A stretch of DNA of 64,000 nt from Oscillospiraceae bacterium (GCA_015066105.1 SVOY01000001.1:186001-250000), one strand, 5' to 3'; numbered from the stretch's first letter, positions 7,229-15,083 are shown. Numbers and translations are program-made. Notes: generated by a model from the letters alone, not told the origin.

Positions 7229-7329
7229 AGTTTCTCGTTTTCAGTTTTATTTGCCTTGCGGCGAGTTTTTTGCTTCGCAGCTTTATTATGAGCAAAGCGG
7301 ATAACAAGCTTCTGACGAAGTCAGGTTCT

Positions 7330-7400
7330 TATTTCACATTTTGCCGCAAGGCAAAATATTTCATAATCCGTAAGGATTATTTCATATGGCGTAATCATAT
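7330..7400. repeat. String of small palindromes with TTTCAT linkers
   Basis: Two perfect hairpins, ATTTTGCC-GCAA-GGCAAAAT (7338-7357) and ATAATCC-GTAA-GGATTAT (7363-7380), are joined by TTTCAC/TTTCAT linkers. Both have GNRA-type loops (GCAA, GTAA). A third degenerate unit follows. Further imperfect palindromes occupy 7245-7330. Confidence 0.6.
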
Positions 7401-7418
7401 TTCGCCCTAACCCTTTTA

Positions 7419-7604
7419 TCAGAATCCCGTGCTGTCAGTGAGCGACCTTACAAAGGATTTCATTTCGTGCCTTGTGCCGATGCTTCTTGCACGGTCTGCC
7501 ACAAAGTGCTTTTCTCTTTCACTCAACGAGTCGAATTTGGTCCGTGCCTTTTCATTCTGAAAAAGCTCTGCCTTGAAGCCTGACGGCAGCTGACTGTAGT
7601 TCAT
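7419..7604 (-). CDS. Small conserved protein of unknown function
   Basis: A 61-residue soluble protein with the pattern LPSGFKAELFQNEKARTKF, LSEREKHFVADRA and MKSFVRSL. I recall short proteins with this LPxGF...M..F..L....K...I..A layout in other Clostridia but no function is known to me. The ATG at 7604 is preceded by GAGGTG at 7609-7614; an upstream in-frame start lacks a ribosome binding site. It is divergent from the hydrolase gene at 7739. Confidence 0.7.
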   Translation of the reverse strand: MNYSQLPSGFKAELFQNEKARTKFDSLSEREKHFVADRARSIGTRHEMKSFVRSLTDSTGF

Positions 7605-7684
7605 AAATAACACCTCGGTAATAGTATTATAATTTATCCGCAATAAATACGTTTGTTTTTATTACGTATATTTCCTTTTTGATA

Positions 7685-7713
7685 TTGTAACCGACCTTGA
7701 AATCTGCTATAAT
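7685..7713 (+). promoter_or_regulatory. Predicted sigma-A promoter
   Basis: TTGTAA (7685-7690), 17-bp spacer, TATAAT (7708-7713), 25 bp before the hydrolase start. Confidence 0.65.
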
Positions 7714-7738
7714 AAAGAAAAAACAGGAGGAAATATTT

Positions 7739-8647
7739 ATGAAAAAGCTAACGGCAATTATTTTATCACTTGTGCTGGTCTTTTCGCTTTCTTCGGCAGC
7801 CCTTGCGGCGGAAAAGCCCTTTGAAAACAGCAAATTCTATACAAGCGGCGACTATACAATCCATTACAGAGTTTTTGAGGCCGAGGGTAAGGCCAAGGGG
7901 CAGATTTTTCTTCTGCACGGCTTCTGCCTTTCAAGCGTGAGCCTTGAGGGCGTTGCCGCCGAATATGCAAAGGCAGGCTACCGCACCGTTGTTGCGGATG
8001 CCCCCAACTTCGGCTACTCCTCAAGGGAAACGGGCGATATGGAGCTCATTGACAGAGAAACCGTCCTTTACGGCCTTATAAAGAGCCTTGGCGGAAAATG
8101 GATTGTCGGCGGCCATTCAATGGGCGGAGGCATTGCAATCAACCTTGCAACAGACCACCCGGAAACCTTTACGGGTGCAATCCTTTTTGCCCCTCAGACC
8201 TCCTCAGAGGTCAGCGGTGTTGCGGCAATGCTTATGCGCTCGGGAGTTATGCAGACTATGTATACCCTTGTGCTTAAAATTGCGCTTATGTTCCCGTCAA
8301 TTGTGCGCTCACTTGTTGAAATGAGCTTCAGCGATGCGGATTTTGCCGCCTCCTATGACCTTTCACGCATTACCGACCCCTTCAGAATTGCCGATTCGGG
8401 CAAGGGCGTTGCAATTATGGCATCACATACAAGGGGAAGCGACCTTGAGGCCTTTTCAAAGCTTGAAATTCCCTGCGTAATTCTTACTGCAAAGGATGAC
8501 CGTGTTGCAAACGCTGATAATCTCCGGGCAATTATTGACAACGCACCCGAGGGCACCGTTGTTGTAAAGGACCTTGAGGGCGGTCATATGATGATGGAGT
8601 ATAATCCCGTCCTTGCGGCAGAGCTCACGCTCAACGTTATAGGATAA
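7739..8647 (+). CDS. Secreted alpha/beta hydrolase
   Basis: A 302-residue alpha/beta hydrolase with a signal peptide (MKKLTAIILSLVLVFSLSS, ALAAE). Landmarks are FLLHGF (oxyanion strand), the nucleophile elbow GGHSMGGG, a late DDRV (catalytic Asp) and EGGHM (catalytic His), so the triad is intact. The substrate is unknown; the fold covers lipases, esterases and monoglyceride lipases. ATG 7739 is preceded by CAGGAGG; an in-frame ATG at 7697 lies before the -10 box and is rejected. It is likely monocistronic. Confidence 0.88.
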   Translation: MKKLTAIILSLVLVFSLSSAALAAEKPFENSKFYTSGDYTIHYRVFEAEGKAKGQIFLLHGFCLSSVSLEGVAAEYAKAGYRTVVADAPNFGYSSRETGDMELIDRETVLYGLIKSLGGKWIVGGHSMGGGIAINLATDHPETFTGAILFAPQTSSEVSGVAAMLMRSGVMQTMYTLVLKIALMFPSIVRSLVEMSFSDADFAASYDLSRITDPFRIADSGKGVAIMASHTRGSDLEAFSKLEIPCVILTAKDDRVANADNLRAIIDNAPEGTVVVKDLEGGHMMMEYNPVLAAELTLNVIG

Positions 8648-8724
8648 ATCAAATTCTTAATATTTTCAGCCGCGGCAGAATAAAACTGTTGCGGCTGAAG
8701 TATTATTAAGTTGGGGGTGTATAT

Positions 8725-9396
8725 ATGATAAAAACCCGTGAAATATTTTCTCTTGACAAAAGCCTTGCAGGCGAGTATCTTAAAAAATACTGCTATCCCT
8801 GGCAGGCGGTAGGTGATATAAGGGATATTATACTTGCTGTTTCTCAGGGGCTTGATAAGGGGGAGTACCTTAACCTTCAAAAGGATGTGTGGGTGCACAA
8901 AAGTGCAAAAATTTCCCCCACGGCTTATATAGGCGGCCCCTGCATAATCGGCAGGGATACACAGGTAAGGCACTGCGCCTTTATCCGCTCGTCGGCACTT
9001 ATAGGTGAGGGCTGTGTTGTGGGCAACTCAACGGAAATTAAAAACGCCATACTCTTTGACGGCGTTCAGGTGCCTCACTTCAATTATGTGGGAGACAGTA
9101 TACTCGGCTTTAGGGCGCATCTCGGCGCGGGGGCGATAACCTCAAACGTAAAAAGCGACCGCGGCACAATAAAGCTCTGCGACGGAAAAAGAACCGTATG
9201 CACGGGTATGAAAAAGCTCGGTGCAATCCTCGGCGATAACGCAGAGGTGGGGTGCAACAGTGTCCTTTGCCCGGGCACGGTAATCGGCAAAAACACAACA
9301 GTATATCCTCTTTGCACGGTGAGGGGCACGGTAGGAGAAAACAGAATTTTCAAGGGCTGTAATTGCATTGTTAACAAGGAGATAAGCTATGGGTAA
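8725..9396 (+). CDS. Left-handed beta-helix acyltransferase, GlmU C-terminal-like
   Basis: A 223-residue protein made largely of hexapeptide repeats ([LIV]GxxxxI-type turns such as YIGGPCIIGRDTQV, ALIGEGCVVGNSTEI, LGAGAITSN). It resembles the acetyltransferase half of GlmU, including the LGAGAITSNVKSD loop, but has no nucleotidyltransferase domain. It overlaps glmM by 8 bp, so the two are translationally coupled. The pairing suggests amino-sugar-phosphate acetylation in the UDP-GlcNAc pathway. A separate uridylyltransferase would be needed and is not in the window. Other sugar O/N-acyltransferases are possible. Confidence 0.82.
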   Translation: MIKTREIFSLDKSLAGEYLKKYCYPWQAVGDIRDIILAVSQGLDKGEYLNLQKDVWVHKSAKISPTAYIGGPCIIGRDTQVRHCAFIRSSALIGEGCVVGNSTEIKNAILFDGVQVPHFNYVGDSILGFRAHLGAGAITSNVKSDRGTIKLCDGKRTVCTGMKKLGAILGDNAEVGCNSVLCPGTVIGKNTTVYPLCTVRGTVGENRIFKGCNCIVNKEISYG

Positions 9397-10741
9397 ATAT
9401 TTCGGTACGGACGGCTTCCGCGGTGAGGCTAATGTAAAGCTTACCGCAGACCACGCCTACAGGGTCGGCCGTTTTCTCGGCCACTTTTTCAGTGAGAAAA
9501 AAAGGCAGGCGGGGGACTGCACACCCGCAAGGGTGCTGATAGGTAAGGATACAAGGCGTTCGAGCTATATGCTCGAATATGCCCTTGTCGGCGGCCTTGT
9601 TGCCTCGGGTGCGGATGCTTATATGCTCCACGTTACAACAACACCCTGCGTTGCCTATATTACAAGGGTGGACAAATTCGACTGCGGAATAATGATTTCC
9701 GCCTCACACAATCCCTATTACGATAACGGCATTAAGCTGATAAACAGCGGCGGCGAAAAAATGGATGACGCCACCCTTGCCCTTGTTGAAGCCTACCTTG
9801 ACGGCGAGGGTGGGGAGCTGCCCTTTGCCCTTAAGGAAAAAATCGGCAGAACCGTTGACTATGTTTCGGGCAGAAACCGCTACACCGCATACCTTATCAG
9901 TCTGGGCCTTTATTCCTTCAGAGGCAAGCGTATAGGCCTTGACTGCGCAAACGGAAGTGCCTGGAATATTGCAAAGGTGGTTTTTGATGCTCTGGGTGCG
10001 GAAACCTATGTAATAAACGACAGACCCGACGGCACAAACATAAATCTCAATGCCGGCTCAACCCACCCGGAGTCCCTGCAGGCTCTTGTGAGGGAAAAGG
10101 GGCTTGACTGCGGCTTTGCCTATGACGGCGACGCTGACCGCTGTATCTGCGTTGACGAAAAGGGCAACCTTGTTGACGGCGACACCGTGCTGTTTATCTG
10201 CGGCAGATATATGAAGAAAAAGGGGGAGCTTACCCCGAATACCGTGGTTACAACCGTAATGTCAAACTACGGCCTTTACAAGGCCTTTGACCGCCTCGGC
10301 ATTGACTACGCCGCCACCGATGTGGGTGACCGCTATGTGTGGGAATATATGGTGAAAAACGGCTGCCGTCTCGGCGGTGAGCAATCGGGGCACATAATTT
10401 TTTCGGGCTGTGCCACCACGGGCGACGGAATACTTACAAGCCTCAAGGTTATGGAGGTAATAATGGCGGAAAAAACAAGCCTCGGCAGCCTTGCGGCAGA
10501 TTTTATACCCTATCCGCAGGTGCTGATAAACGTTGGCGTGTCGGATAAAGGGGCCGCAATGAGCTCAAACTGCGTAAAATCCGCAATCAGAAAGGCGGAA
10601 AAAGCACTCGGCGGCAACGGCAGAATACTTGTGCGCCCCTCGGGCACGGAGCCGCTTATACGTGTAATGGTTGAGGCCCGTGATGAGGAGCTTTGTCAAG
10701 GTCTTGCCCGAGGTATAGCTGATGCGGTAGGGGGAGCTTGA
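9389..10741 (+). CDS. glmM: Phosphoglucosamine mutase
   Basis: A 450-residue alpha-D-phosphohexomutase. It begins YFGTDGFRGEAN, carries the phosphoserine loop ISASHNPYYDNGIKL (Ser106), the metal loop YDGDADRC, the sugar-binding GGEQSGHII and the phosphate-binding RPSGTEPLIRVMVEA. This set is typical of GlmM, which converts glucosamine-6-phosphate to glucosamine-1-phosphate for peptidoglycan precursor synthesis. AAGGAG precedes the ATG at 9372. The acyltransferase encoded just upstream supplies the probable next step. Confidence 0.94.
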   Translation: MGKYFGTDGFRGEANVKLTADHAYRVGRFLGHFFSEKKRQAGDCTPARVLIGKDTRRSSYMLEYALVGGLVASGADAYMLHVTTTPCVAYITRVDKFDCGIMISASHNPYYDNGIKLINSGGEKMDDATLALVEAYLDGEGGELPFALKEKIGRTVDYVSGRNRYTAYLISLGLYSFRGKRIGLDCANGSAWNIAKVVFDALGAETYVINDRPDGTNINLNAGSTHPESLQALVREKGLDCGFAYDGDADRCICVDEKGNLVDGDTVLFICGRYMKKKGELTPNTVVTTVMSNYGLYKAFDRLGIDYAATDVGDRYVWEYMVKNGCRLGGEQSGHIIFSGCATTGDGILTSLKVMEVIMAEKTSLGSLAADFIPYPQVLINVGVSDKGAAMSSNCVKSAIRKAEKALGGNGRILVRPSGTEPLIRVMVEARDEELCQGLARGIADAVGGA

Positions 10742-10804
10742 ATTCGCAATTCGCAATCGCGGGTAAGATTTGGCGTGACAGGAAATGGTTTTCCGCCCGT
10801 AAAC

Positions 10805-10860
10805 CCGGTTCTTCCTTTGGGAGAGCTGTCGCAACCACAGGTTGTGACTGAGAGGGCATA
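10805..10860. repeat. Dispersed repeat, copy 1 (GGGAGAGCTG...GACTGAGAGGG)
   Basis: CCTTTGGGAGAGCTGTC, then a variable hairpin GCAACC-ACA-GGTTGT, then GACTGAGAGGG. A second copy with a different internal palindrome is at 30371-30419, so the flanks are conserved and the centre varies. Confidence 0.6.
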
Positions 10861-10911
10861 CTATTGCTGTTACAATTCGCTTTCAAATAAATTACAACTT
10901 TATTAAATGTA

Positions 10912-10940
10912 TTGTTTACCGTCTTTTCATTTGATATAAT
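10912..10940 (+). promoter_or_regulatory. Predicted sigma-A promoter
   Basis: TTGTTT (10912-10917) and TATAAT (10935-10940) with 17-bp spacing, 22 bp before the ATG at 10963. Confidence 0.65.
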
Positions 10941-10962
10941 TCAAATGAAAGGCGGTTTTTAT

Positions 10963-11472
10963 ATGAGAAAAAACAATTTTTGTATATCATTTTTTACATC
11001 GCTGATTATGCTGTCACCGTTTTCGGTTACGGCTTTTGCCAACTCCTCGTGGAGGTGGATAACCGAAAGCAGACCCTATGATATTCTGCCCTTTGTAATA
11101 GTCTTTACACTTTTTACTGAAACGTATTTCATTAAGCACTTCTGTAATATAGAAAGGGCAGACCGTGTGTTCATTCCTGTTTTTATCGGCAATATAATTT
11201 CTTATGCAATGCCTTATATAACTGATGCTCTCATTGTCCGTTCCGAGCATTTATATACCTTGAGCGAATTCTGGGACAGAGGACACTTTTACACGGTGGG
11301 CACGGTTTTTTTGTTGATGACACTTGTTGCAGAAATACCTGTTGTTTATGCTTTTCTTAAGAAAAAAGCAACAAATCCCAAAACACTGCTTAAAGCGACC
11401 TTTGCGGTAAATGTGCTTACCACCGTTATTGTGGCTCTTACAGAAAGAATAATCTGCAGGGGAAGGTGGTAA
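10963..11472 (+). CDS. Small membrane protein of unknown function
   Basis: A 169-residue protein with a basic N-terminus, a first hydrophobic segment that could be a signal or TM helix (ISFFTSLIMLSPFSVTAFA) and three more helices (PFVIVFTLFTETYFI, FIPVFIGNIISYAMPYI, VFLLMTLVAEIPVVYAFL) plus a fourth near the C-terminus. The NSSWRWITESRPYDILPF motif after the first segment is distinctive. I do not recognise the family. The start follows AAAGGCGG with suitable spacing. Confidence 0.65.
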   Translation: MRKNNFCISFFTSLIMLSPFSVTAFANSSWRWITESRPYDILPFVIVFTLFTETYFIKHFCNIERADRVFIPVFIGNIISYAMPYITDALIVRSEHLYTLSEFWDRGHFYTVGTVFLLMTLVAEIPVVYAFLKKKATNPKTLLKATFAVNVLTTVIVALTERIICRGRW

Positions 11473-11517
11473 GGTCAGAATTCCCTCTTGCATTTTTTCT
11501 GTCCTTATGTTAGAATA

Positions 11518-11549
11518 CATTCTGCATTCTGCATTTTGCATTCTGCATT
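11518..11549. repeat. Heptamer array (TCTGCAT)
   Basis: Four to five tandem 7-nt units TCTGCAT/TTTGCAT lie about 45 bp after the preceding gene's stop codon. Confidence 0.6.
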
Positions 11550-11550
11550 T

Positions 11551-11616
11551 CAATGCCCTTGCGGCATTGACCTCGGTCAGTTCGAAACCTTCCTGACCTA
11601 AACCAACAACGGTTTA
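11551..11616 (+). promoter_or_regulatory. Structured leader of queT, possible riboswitch
   Basis: Three elements can form: hairpin CAATGCC/GGCATTG (11551-11569); stem GGTCAG/CTGACC (11575-11598) whose 12-nt loop contains AAACC (11585-11589); and hairpin TAAACC/GGTTTA (11599-11616). The loop AAACC could instead pair with GGTTT (11611-11615) as an H-type pseudoknot, exclusive with the last hairpin. The location before a queuosine-precursor transporter makes a preQ1-type switch plausible, but the canonical preQ1-I and preQ1-II core sequences are not evident. Confidence 0.35.
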
Positions 11617-11641
11617 AAATCAAAACTAAAGGAGCAAAAAA

Positions 11642-12169
11642 ATGAATATCAACAAACGCAACCACAACCTTGCCGTGGGCGCAATTATTGCCGCCCTTTA
11701 TGCTGTGCTCGTTTACTCGCAGGAAATGCTTTTCCCTAACAGCGCCTCAGCGGCTGTGCAGTTCCGTGTTGCGGAAGCTCTTACCGTTCTTGCCCTTTTC
11801 ACCCCTGCGGCAATTCCGGGTCTGACTATAGGCTGTGCACTTTCAAACCTTATTTTTATGGGTGCCCTGCCGCTTGATGTGCTTCTCGGCTCGCTTGCAA
11901 CACTGCTTGCGGCAATGTGTATGTATAAGCTGAGGGACATGACGGTAAAGGGTGTTCCCTTTGCCGCGCTTTTAATGCCTGCAGTGTTTAACGGAGTTAT
12001 CATCGGCCTTGAAATTGAAATCTTTTTCATTGAAGGTCCCTTTCACTTCACAAGCTTTCTTTTGCAGGGCGGTCTTGTAGCTCTCGGTGAGCTTGGTGTG
12101 CTTTTCACCCTGGGTATATTGCTTTACAGAGTGATAAAAAATAAAAAATTACAAAAATATATAAAATAG
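11642..12169 (+). CDS. queT: QueT family queuosine-precursor transporter
   Basis: A 175-residue integral membrane protein with five to six helices. The segment AAVQFRVAEALTVLALFTPAAIPGLTIGC matches the conserved core of COG4708/QueT proteins, proposed S components of ECF transporters taking up queuine precursors such as preQ1. AAAGGAG lies at 11628-11634. No ECF A or T component is in the window, so it would share a general energising module. The structured leader upstream supports regulation by a queuosine precursor. Confidence 0.88.
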   Translation: MNINKRNHNLAVGAIIAALYAVLVYSQEMLFPNSASAAVQFRVAEALTVLALFTPAAIPGLTIGCALSNLIFMGALPLDVLLGSLATLLAAMCMYKLRDMTVKGVPFAALLMPAVFNGVIIGLEIEIFFIEGPFHFTSFLLQGGLVALGELGVLFTLGILLYRVIKNKKLQKYIK

Positions 12170-12171
12170 TA

Positions 12172-12210
12172 TTTAAAAATTCATATTGCTCTGCTATAAT
12201 AAGCAGAGCA
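12172..12210 (+). promoter_or_regulatory. Inverted repeat overlapping a TATAAT before the MFS gene
   Basis: TGCTCTGCT (12187-12195) and AGCAGAGCA (12202-12210) are perfect 9-bp arms around ATAATA, overlapping TATAAT at 12195-12200 with TTTAAA 17 bp upstream. It could be an operator over the MFS promoter or, since GTTGATTTTT follows, the queT terminator. Both readings fit. Confidence 0.5.
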
Positions 12211-12251
12211 GTTGATTTTTATAAAATAAACAAAAGGAGAAAAGCAAAATT

Positions 12252-13631
12252 ATGGAAAACAAGCTTTCAAAAAAAATGTGGTTCAGCATTTGCCTGTTCA
12301 GCTTTATGGGTGGTATAGCCTGGAATATTGAAAATATGTATTTCAATACCTTCCTTTACAACTCAGTGTATGCGGGCGCATCCTCAGCGGCAATGGCAGG
12401 CACAATGGCTCCCACAACAGCAATCAGCCGTATGGTTGCACTTTCGGCAATAGCCGCCGTGGTTTCAACCTTCATTATGGGTACACTCAGCGACAAAATG
12501 AAAAACCGTAAGCTCTTCATTTCGGTGGGCTATCTTCTGTGGGGTCTTATAACAGCCTCCTTCGGCTTCATTACAAGAGACAATGTTTCAGCACTTCTCG
12601 GCCTTTCGGAAGAGGCAAAAATCCTCGGCGCAACAGTATGGGCAGTTATCCTTATGGATATCATTATGACCTTTATGGGCTCGGCAAGTAACGATGCCGC
12701 CTTCAACGCCTGGGTAACGGATGTTACTACTCCCAAAATCCGCCCCACAGTTGAAACCGCACTTACATTTGTAGGCTTTTTGTCAATGGCAGCCGTTATG
12801 GGCGTAGGCTCACTTGCACAGTCAGGCACAGTGTCATATCAGAACTTCTTCCTTGTTTTGGGCCTCATTGTTTCACTTTGCGGTGTTCTCGGTTTCTTTA
12901 TCATTGATAATCCCAAAAAGATTTCAGCAGAAAATGAGGTTTCCTCAAGCTATTGGGCAGACCTCTTCTACGGCTTCAGACCTTCGGTTATCAGGGAAAA
13001 CTCAAGGCTTTACCTTACACTTTCAGCTCTCGGCTGCTTCAGCGTAGCCTTCCAGGTGTTCTTCCCTTATCTTCTTGTATACCTTCAGTATGTTGTTATC
13101 CCCGATAACACGGCAGGCGGTGCAGAGCTTCTTTCCGTCGGCACAATCGTTGTGGCTGTTATTGCCGTAGCAGCTCTTGTTGCAGGTATAGTGCTTCTTC
13201 TTAAAATTGCAGGAAAGAACAAGGGCAAGGGCATTGTTATCGGCGTTGTTCTTATGACAATCGGTCTGCTGGTGCTTTCAGCCACAACCAACATCAAGGG
13301 TGTGCTTATCGGTGTTGCTCCTACGGCCGTGGGCTATGTTGTGCTTGGTATTCTTTTCAACGCATCCGTAAAGGACTTCATTCCCGTGGGCAAGGCAGGC
13401 CTTTTCCAGGGCATCAGAATGATTTTCTTCGTGCTTATTCCCATGGTGCTTGGCCCCGCAATCGGCGATATTGCCTGCAGAAACTCAATGGTTACCTATA
13501 TCAACGAGTACAATGTTGAAACAATCGTGCCTGCAAAGAGTATGTTCCTTTACGCGGCAATTGTGTCGGTGCTCACACTTGTGCCCCTTTACTTCCTTAT
13601 CAAAAAGGGCTTCAAGGTAGAAGAAGAATAA
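12252..13631 (+). CDS. Major facilitator superfamily transporter
   Basis: A 459-residue membrane protein with about 12 helices. After the first helix (MWFSICLFSFMGGIAWNIE) comes the MFS loop 2-3 signature as GTLSDKMKNRK, and LLKIAGKNKGKG separates the two halves. The layout resembles glycoside-pentoside-hexuronide/SLC45-like MFS members. The substrate is unknown. The ATG follows AAAGGAG. A palindromic repeat element begins directly after its stop. Confidence 0.85.
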   Translation: MENKLSKKMWFSICLFSFMGGIAWNIENMYFNTFLYNSVYAGASSAAMAGTMAPTTAISRMVALSAIAAVVSTFIMGTLSDKMKNRKLFISVGYLLWGLITASFGFITRDNVSALLGLSEEAKILGATVWAVILMDIIMTFMGSASNDAAFNAWVTDVTTPKIRPTVETALTFVGFLSMAAVMGVGSLAQSGTVSYQNFFLVLGLIVSLCGVLGFFIIDNPKKISAENEVSSSYWADLFYGFRPSVIRENSRLYLTLSALGCFSVAFQVFFPYLLVYLQYVVIPDNTAGGAELLSVGTIVVAVIAVAALVAGIVLLLKIAGKNKGKGIVIGVVLMTIGLLVLSATTNIKGVLIGVAPTAVGYVVLGILFNASVKDFIPVGKAGLFQGIRMIFFVLIPMVLGPAIGDIACRNSMVTYINEYNVETIVPAKSMFLYAAIVSVLTLVPLYFLIKKGFKVEEE

Positions 13632-13634
13632 AAT

Positions 13635-13690
13635 TCAAAGTTCTTTGATTCTTTCTTACAAGAAAGAATGCCTGACCGGCAAGGTCACAA
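13635..13690 (+). repeat. 3'-adjacent AAAGTT...CAAGAAAG...GACCGGCAAGGTC element
   Basis: It starts 4 bp after the MFS stop. It contains the near-perfect hairpin ATTCTTTCTT/AAGAAAGAAT and then TGCCTGACCGGCAAGGTCA. The reverse complement of 54240-54315 has the same order of motifs, with GCCCGACCGGCGAGGTCA. Confidence 0.55.
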
Positions 13691-13710
13691 AAATACAAGC
13701 ATTATAAGTA

Positions 13711-13750
13711 AAGGTCACGGATGAATATTTTCCGTGGCCTTGTGTTTTAT
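13711..13750 (+). terminator. Terminator downstream of the MFS gene
   Basis: AAGGTCACGG (13711-13720) pairs with CCGTGGCCTT (13732-13741), with one G-T pair, followed by GTGTTTTAT. Confidence 0.65.
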
Positions 13751-13789
13751 AGGAAAACATTGCAATTCTACCGTTGGTAGGGTGACATT

Positions 13790-14500
13790 ATGGCCGTTTC
13801 AAAATGGGAAACGGGCAGAAGCGCACCCGATATAGCATTGCTCGAGCCCTTGGCAGAGGCACTTGAGGCTTCGGTTGTAGAGATTCTTAAAGGCGAAAAA
13901 ATCGAAAAGGAGCGTATCGTTCCCGCATCTGACGAGGTAATTGTAAAAACAATGAAAAAGGGCAAGCACAGGTGGAGGCTTGCCGTGGCGGCATTTATTA
14001 TTGTTATAATTCCCGTTTTTATGTTCGGCTTACTTCTGGCGCTGTCTTATCCCGAATTTGACTTTTTGCGCTCGGTGCCGGTAAAGGATGAAGAAAGAAT
14101 AGTCGGCACCGTAGAAGAAGCCTTTGGCGATACATATGAAAACCTTGATAATCTCCGAATTGTAAAAGAGGTCAGAAAGGCCGACTATTATTTTTACCTT
14201 ATGCAGCACGGCGACGGAGTAATAATGGCTGTTTTCAACAAGGATAAGCTGTTTGACAGCCGCATTGCTTTAATCGCCGGCACGGGCAGTACAAGTCCCG
14301 ATGAGATAGGCCTTTATTCTATGGGTGAGCGTCAGCACAAAATCAATGCGTTTTTCGGCTACGGTATGACTGATGAAAGCTACAGCTATTATTACCGCGG
14401 TGTTAAATCAAGTAAAAAAATTGATGATGAATATGTCCTTGATGTGCTTATAGATTATGACCACTCATATACAAATGCAAGTATCATCTATAATGATTAA
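13790..14500 (+). CDS. 5'-truncated XRE regulator with membrane helix
   Basis: A 236-residue frame that opens in the middle of an XRE helix-turn-helix: MAVSKWETGRSAPDIALLEPLAEALEASVVEILKGE is the recognition helix and last two helices, while the first helices are missing. An in-frame TAG lies four codons upstream of the ATG, so the missing part cannot be recovered. A TM helix follows (LAVAAFIIVIIPVFMFGLLLAL, about residues 64-86) and then an extracellular domain with acidic, Tyr-rich segments. AGGGTG at 13779-13784 could serve as a weak ribosome binding site. It may be a decayed gene or a DNA-binding-deficient membrane protein. Confidence 0.55.
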   Translation: MAVSKWETGRSAPDIALLEPLAEALEASVVEILKGEKIEKERIVPASDEVIVKTMKKGKHRWRLAVAAFIIVIIPVFMFGLLLALSYPEFDFLRSVPVKDEERIVGTVEEAFGDTYENLDNLRIVKEVRKADYYFYLMQHGDGVIMAVFNKDKLFDSRIALIAGTGSTSPDEIGLYSMGERQHKINAFFGYGMTDESYSYYYRGVKSSKKIDDEYVLDVLIDYDHSYTNASIIYND

Positions 14501-14518
14501 AAAACTATGTTAAAACAA

Positions 14519-14565
14519 AAAGCAGATATTTTTAAGAGTCATTTTTCTTAAAAATATCTGCTTTT
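14519..14565. terminator. Bidirectional terminator, 19-bp perfect stem
   Basis: 14519-14537 and 14546-14564 are exactly complementary (AAAGCAGATATTTTTAAGA arm). It sits between two convergent genes, and A/T runs at both ends suit termination in both directions. Confidence 0.9.
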
Positions 14566-14604
14566 CAGTTGTCGGTAAAGCGCAGTTACATCGGGGCGAT
14601 GTGC

Positions 14605-14832
14605 TCACTCCCTGAACTGAAAGAGCTTTTCTACCTTTATTCCGAAAAGGTCTGCTATTTCAAAAATTACGTCGAGAGAAACTCCGCTTGTAGCAAGCTC
14701 AATTTTGCTGATGGTAGTGCGGTCAAGACCCAGGCTTTCCGCCAGTTTCTCCTGTGTGAAGCCGTTGAGCTTACGGTAGTAAGCTACATTCAGTCCCAGC
14801 ATTATATATTTATCCTTCTGATTTTTGTTCAT
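14605..14832 (-). CDS. XRE-type helix-turn-helix regulator
   Basis: A 75-residue single-domain XRE protein: LGLNVAYYRKLNGFTQEKLAESLGLDRTTISKIE is a complete HTH, followed by the usual LDVIFEIADLFGIKVEKLF helices. Proteins of this size bind DNA as dimers and often control neighbouring genes. The start at 14832 is chosen because GGTG precedes it; ATGs at 14844 and 14838 are possible and no strong ribosome binding site separates them. It is divergent from the transglutaminase-like gene, whose consensus promoter lies 70 bp away, so that promoter is a candidate target. Confidence 0.85.
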   Translation of the reverse strand: MNKNQKDKYIMLGLNVAYYRKLNGFTQEKLAESLGLDRTTISKIELATSGVSLDVIFEIADLFGIKVEKLFQFRE

Positions 14833-14902
14833 TATCATCACCATATAAATTATATTAGTAATTTGGAAATAAATATATAGAGTTAAATATATAAAATGAG
14901 GA

Positions 14903-14931
14903 TTGACATTCTACAAATTAGGGGTTATAAT
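14903..14931 (+). promoter_or_regulatory. Full-consensus sigma-A promoter
   Basis: TTGACA (14903-14908), 17 bp, TATAAT (14926-14931). The predicted transcript start near 14938 leaves a 5' leader of about 145 nt before the gene at 15084. I see no ORF with a ribosome binding site in the leader. Confidence 0.85.
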
Positions 14932-15083
14932 AACAATCAGAGAGGAAAAACTTTTTCTCGCGGTATTTCATCTGTTTTTTTGTTGCATAGTTTAAACGGC
15001 TTATATTTGGCTATTGTGCATATTGACAGAGGAATTATTGCAGCAGTACAATTAAATCAGAAGAAAACAAGGAGGAAAAACTG

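Noticed and set aside
11628..11634. Canonical preQ1-I riboswitch ending in ACUAAAGG before queT
   Set aside because: The tail looks similar to the Bacillus preQ1-I end, but the required loop sequence and P1 in the right place are missing; only a generic structured leader is claimed.
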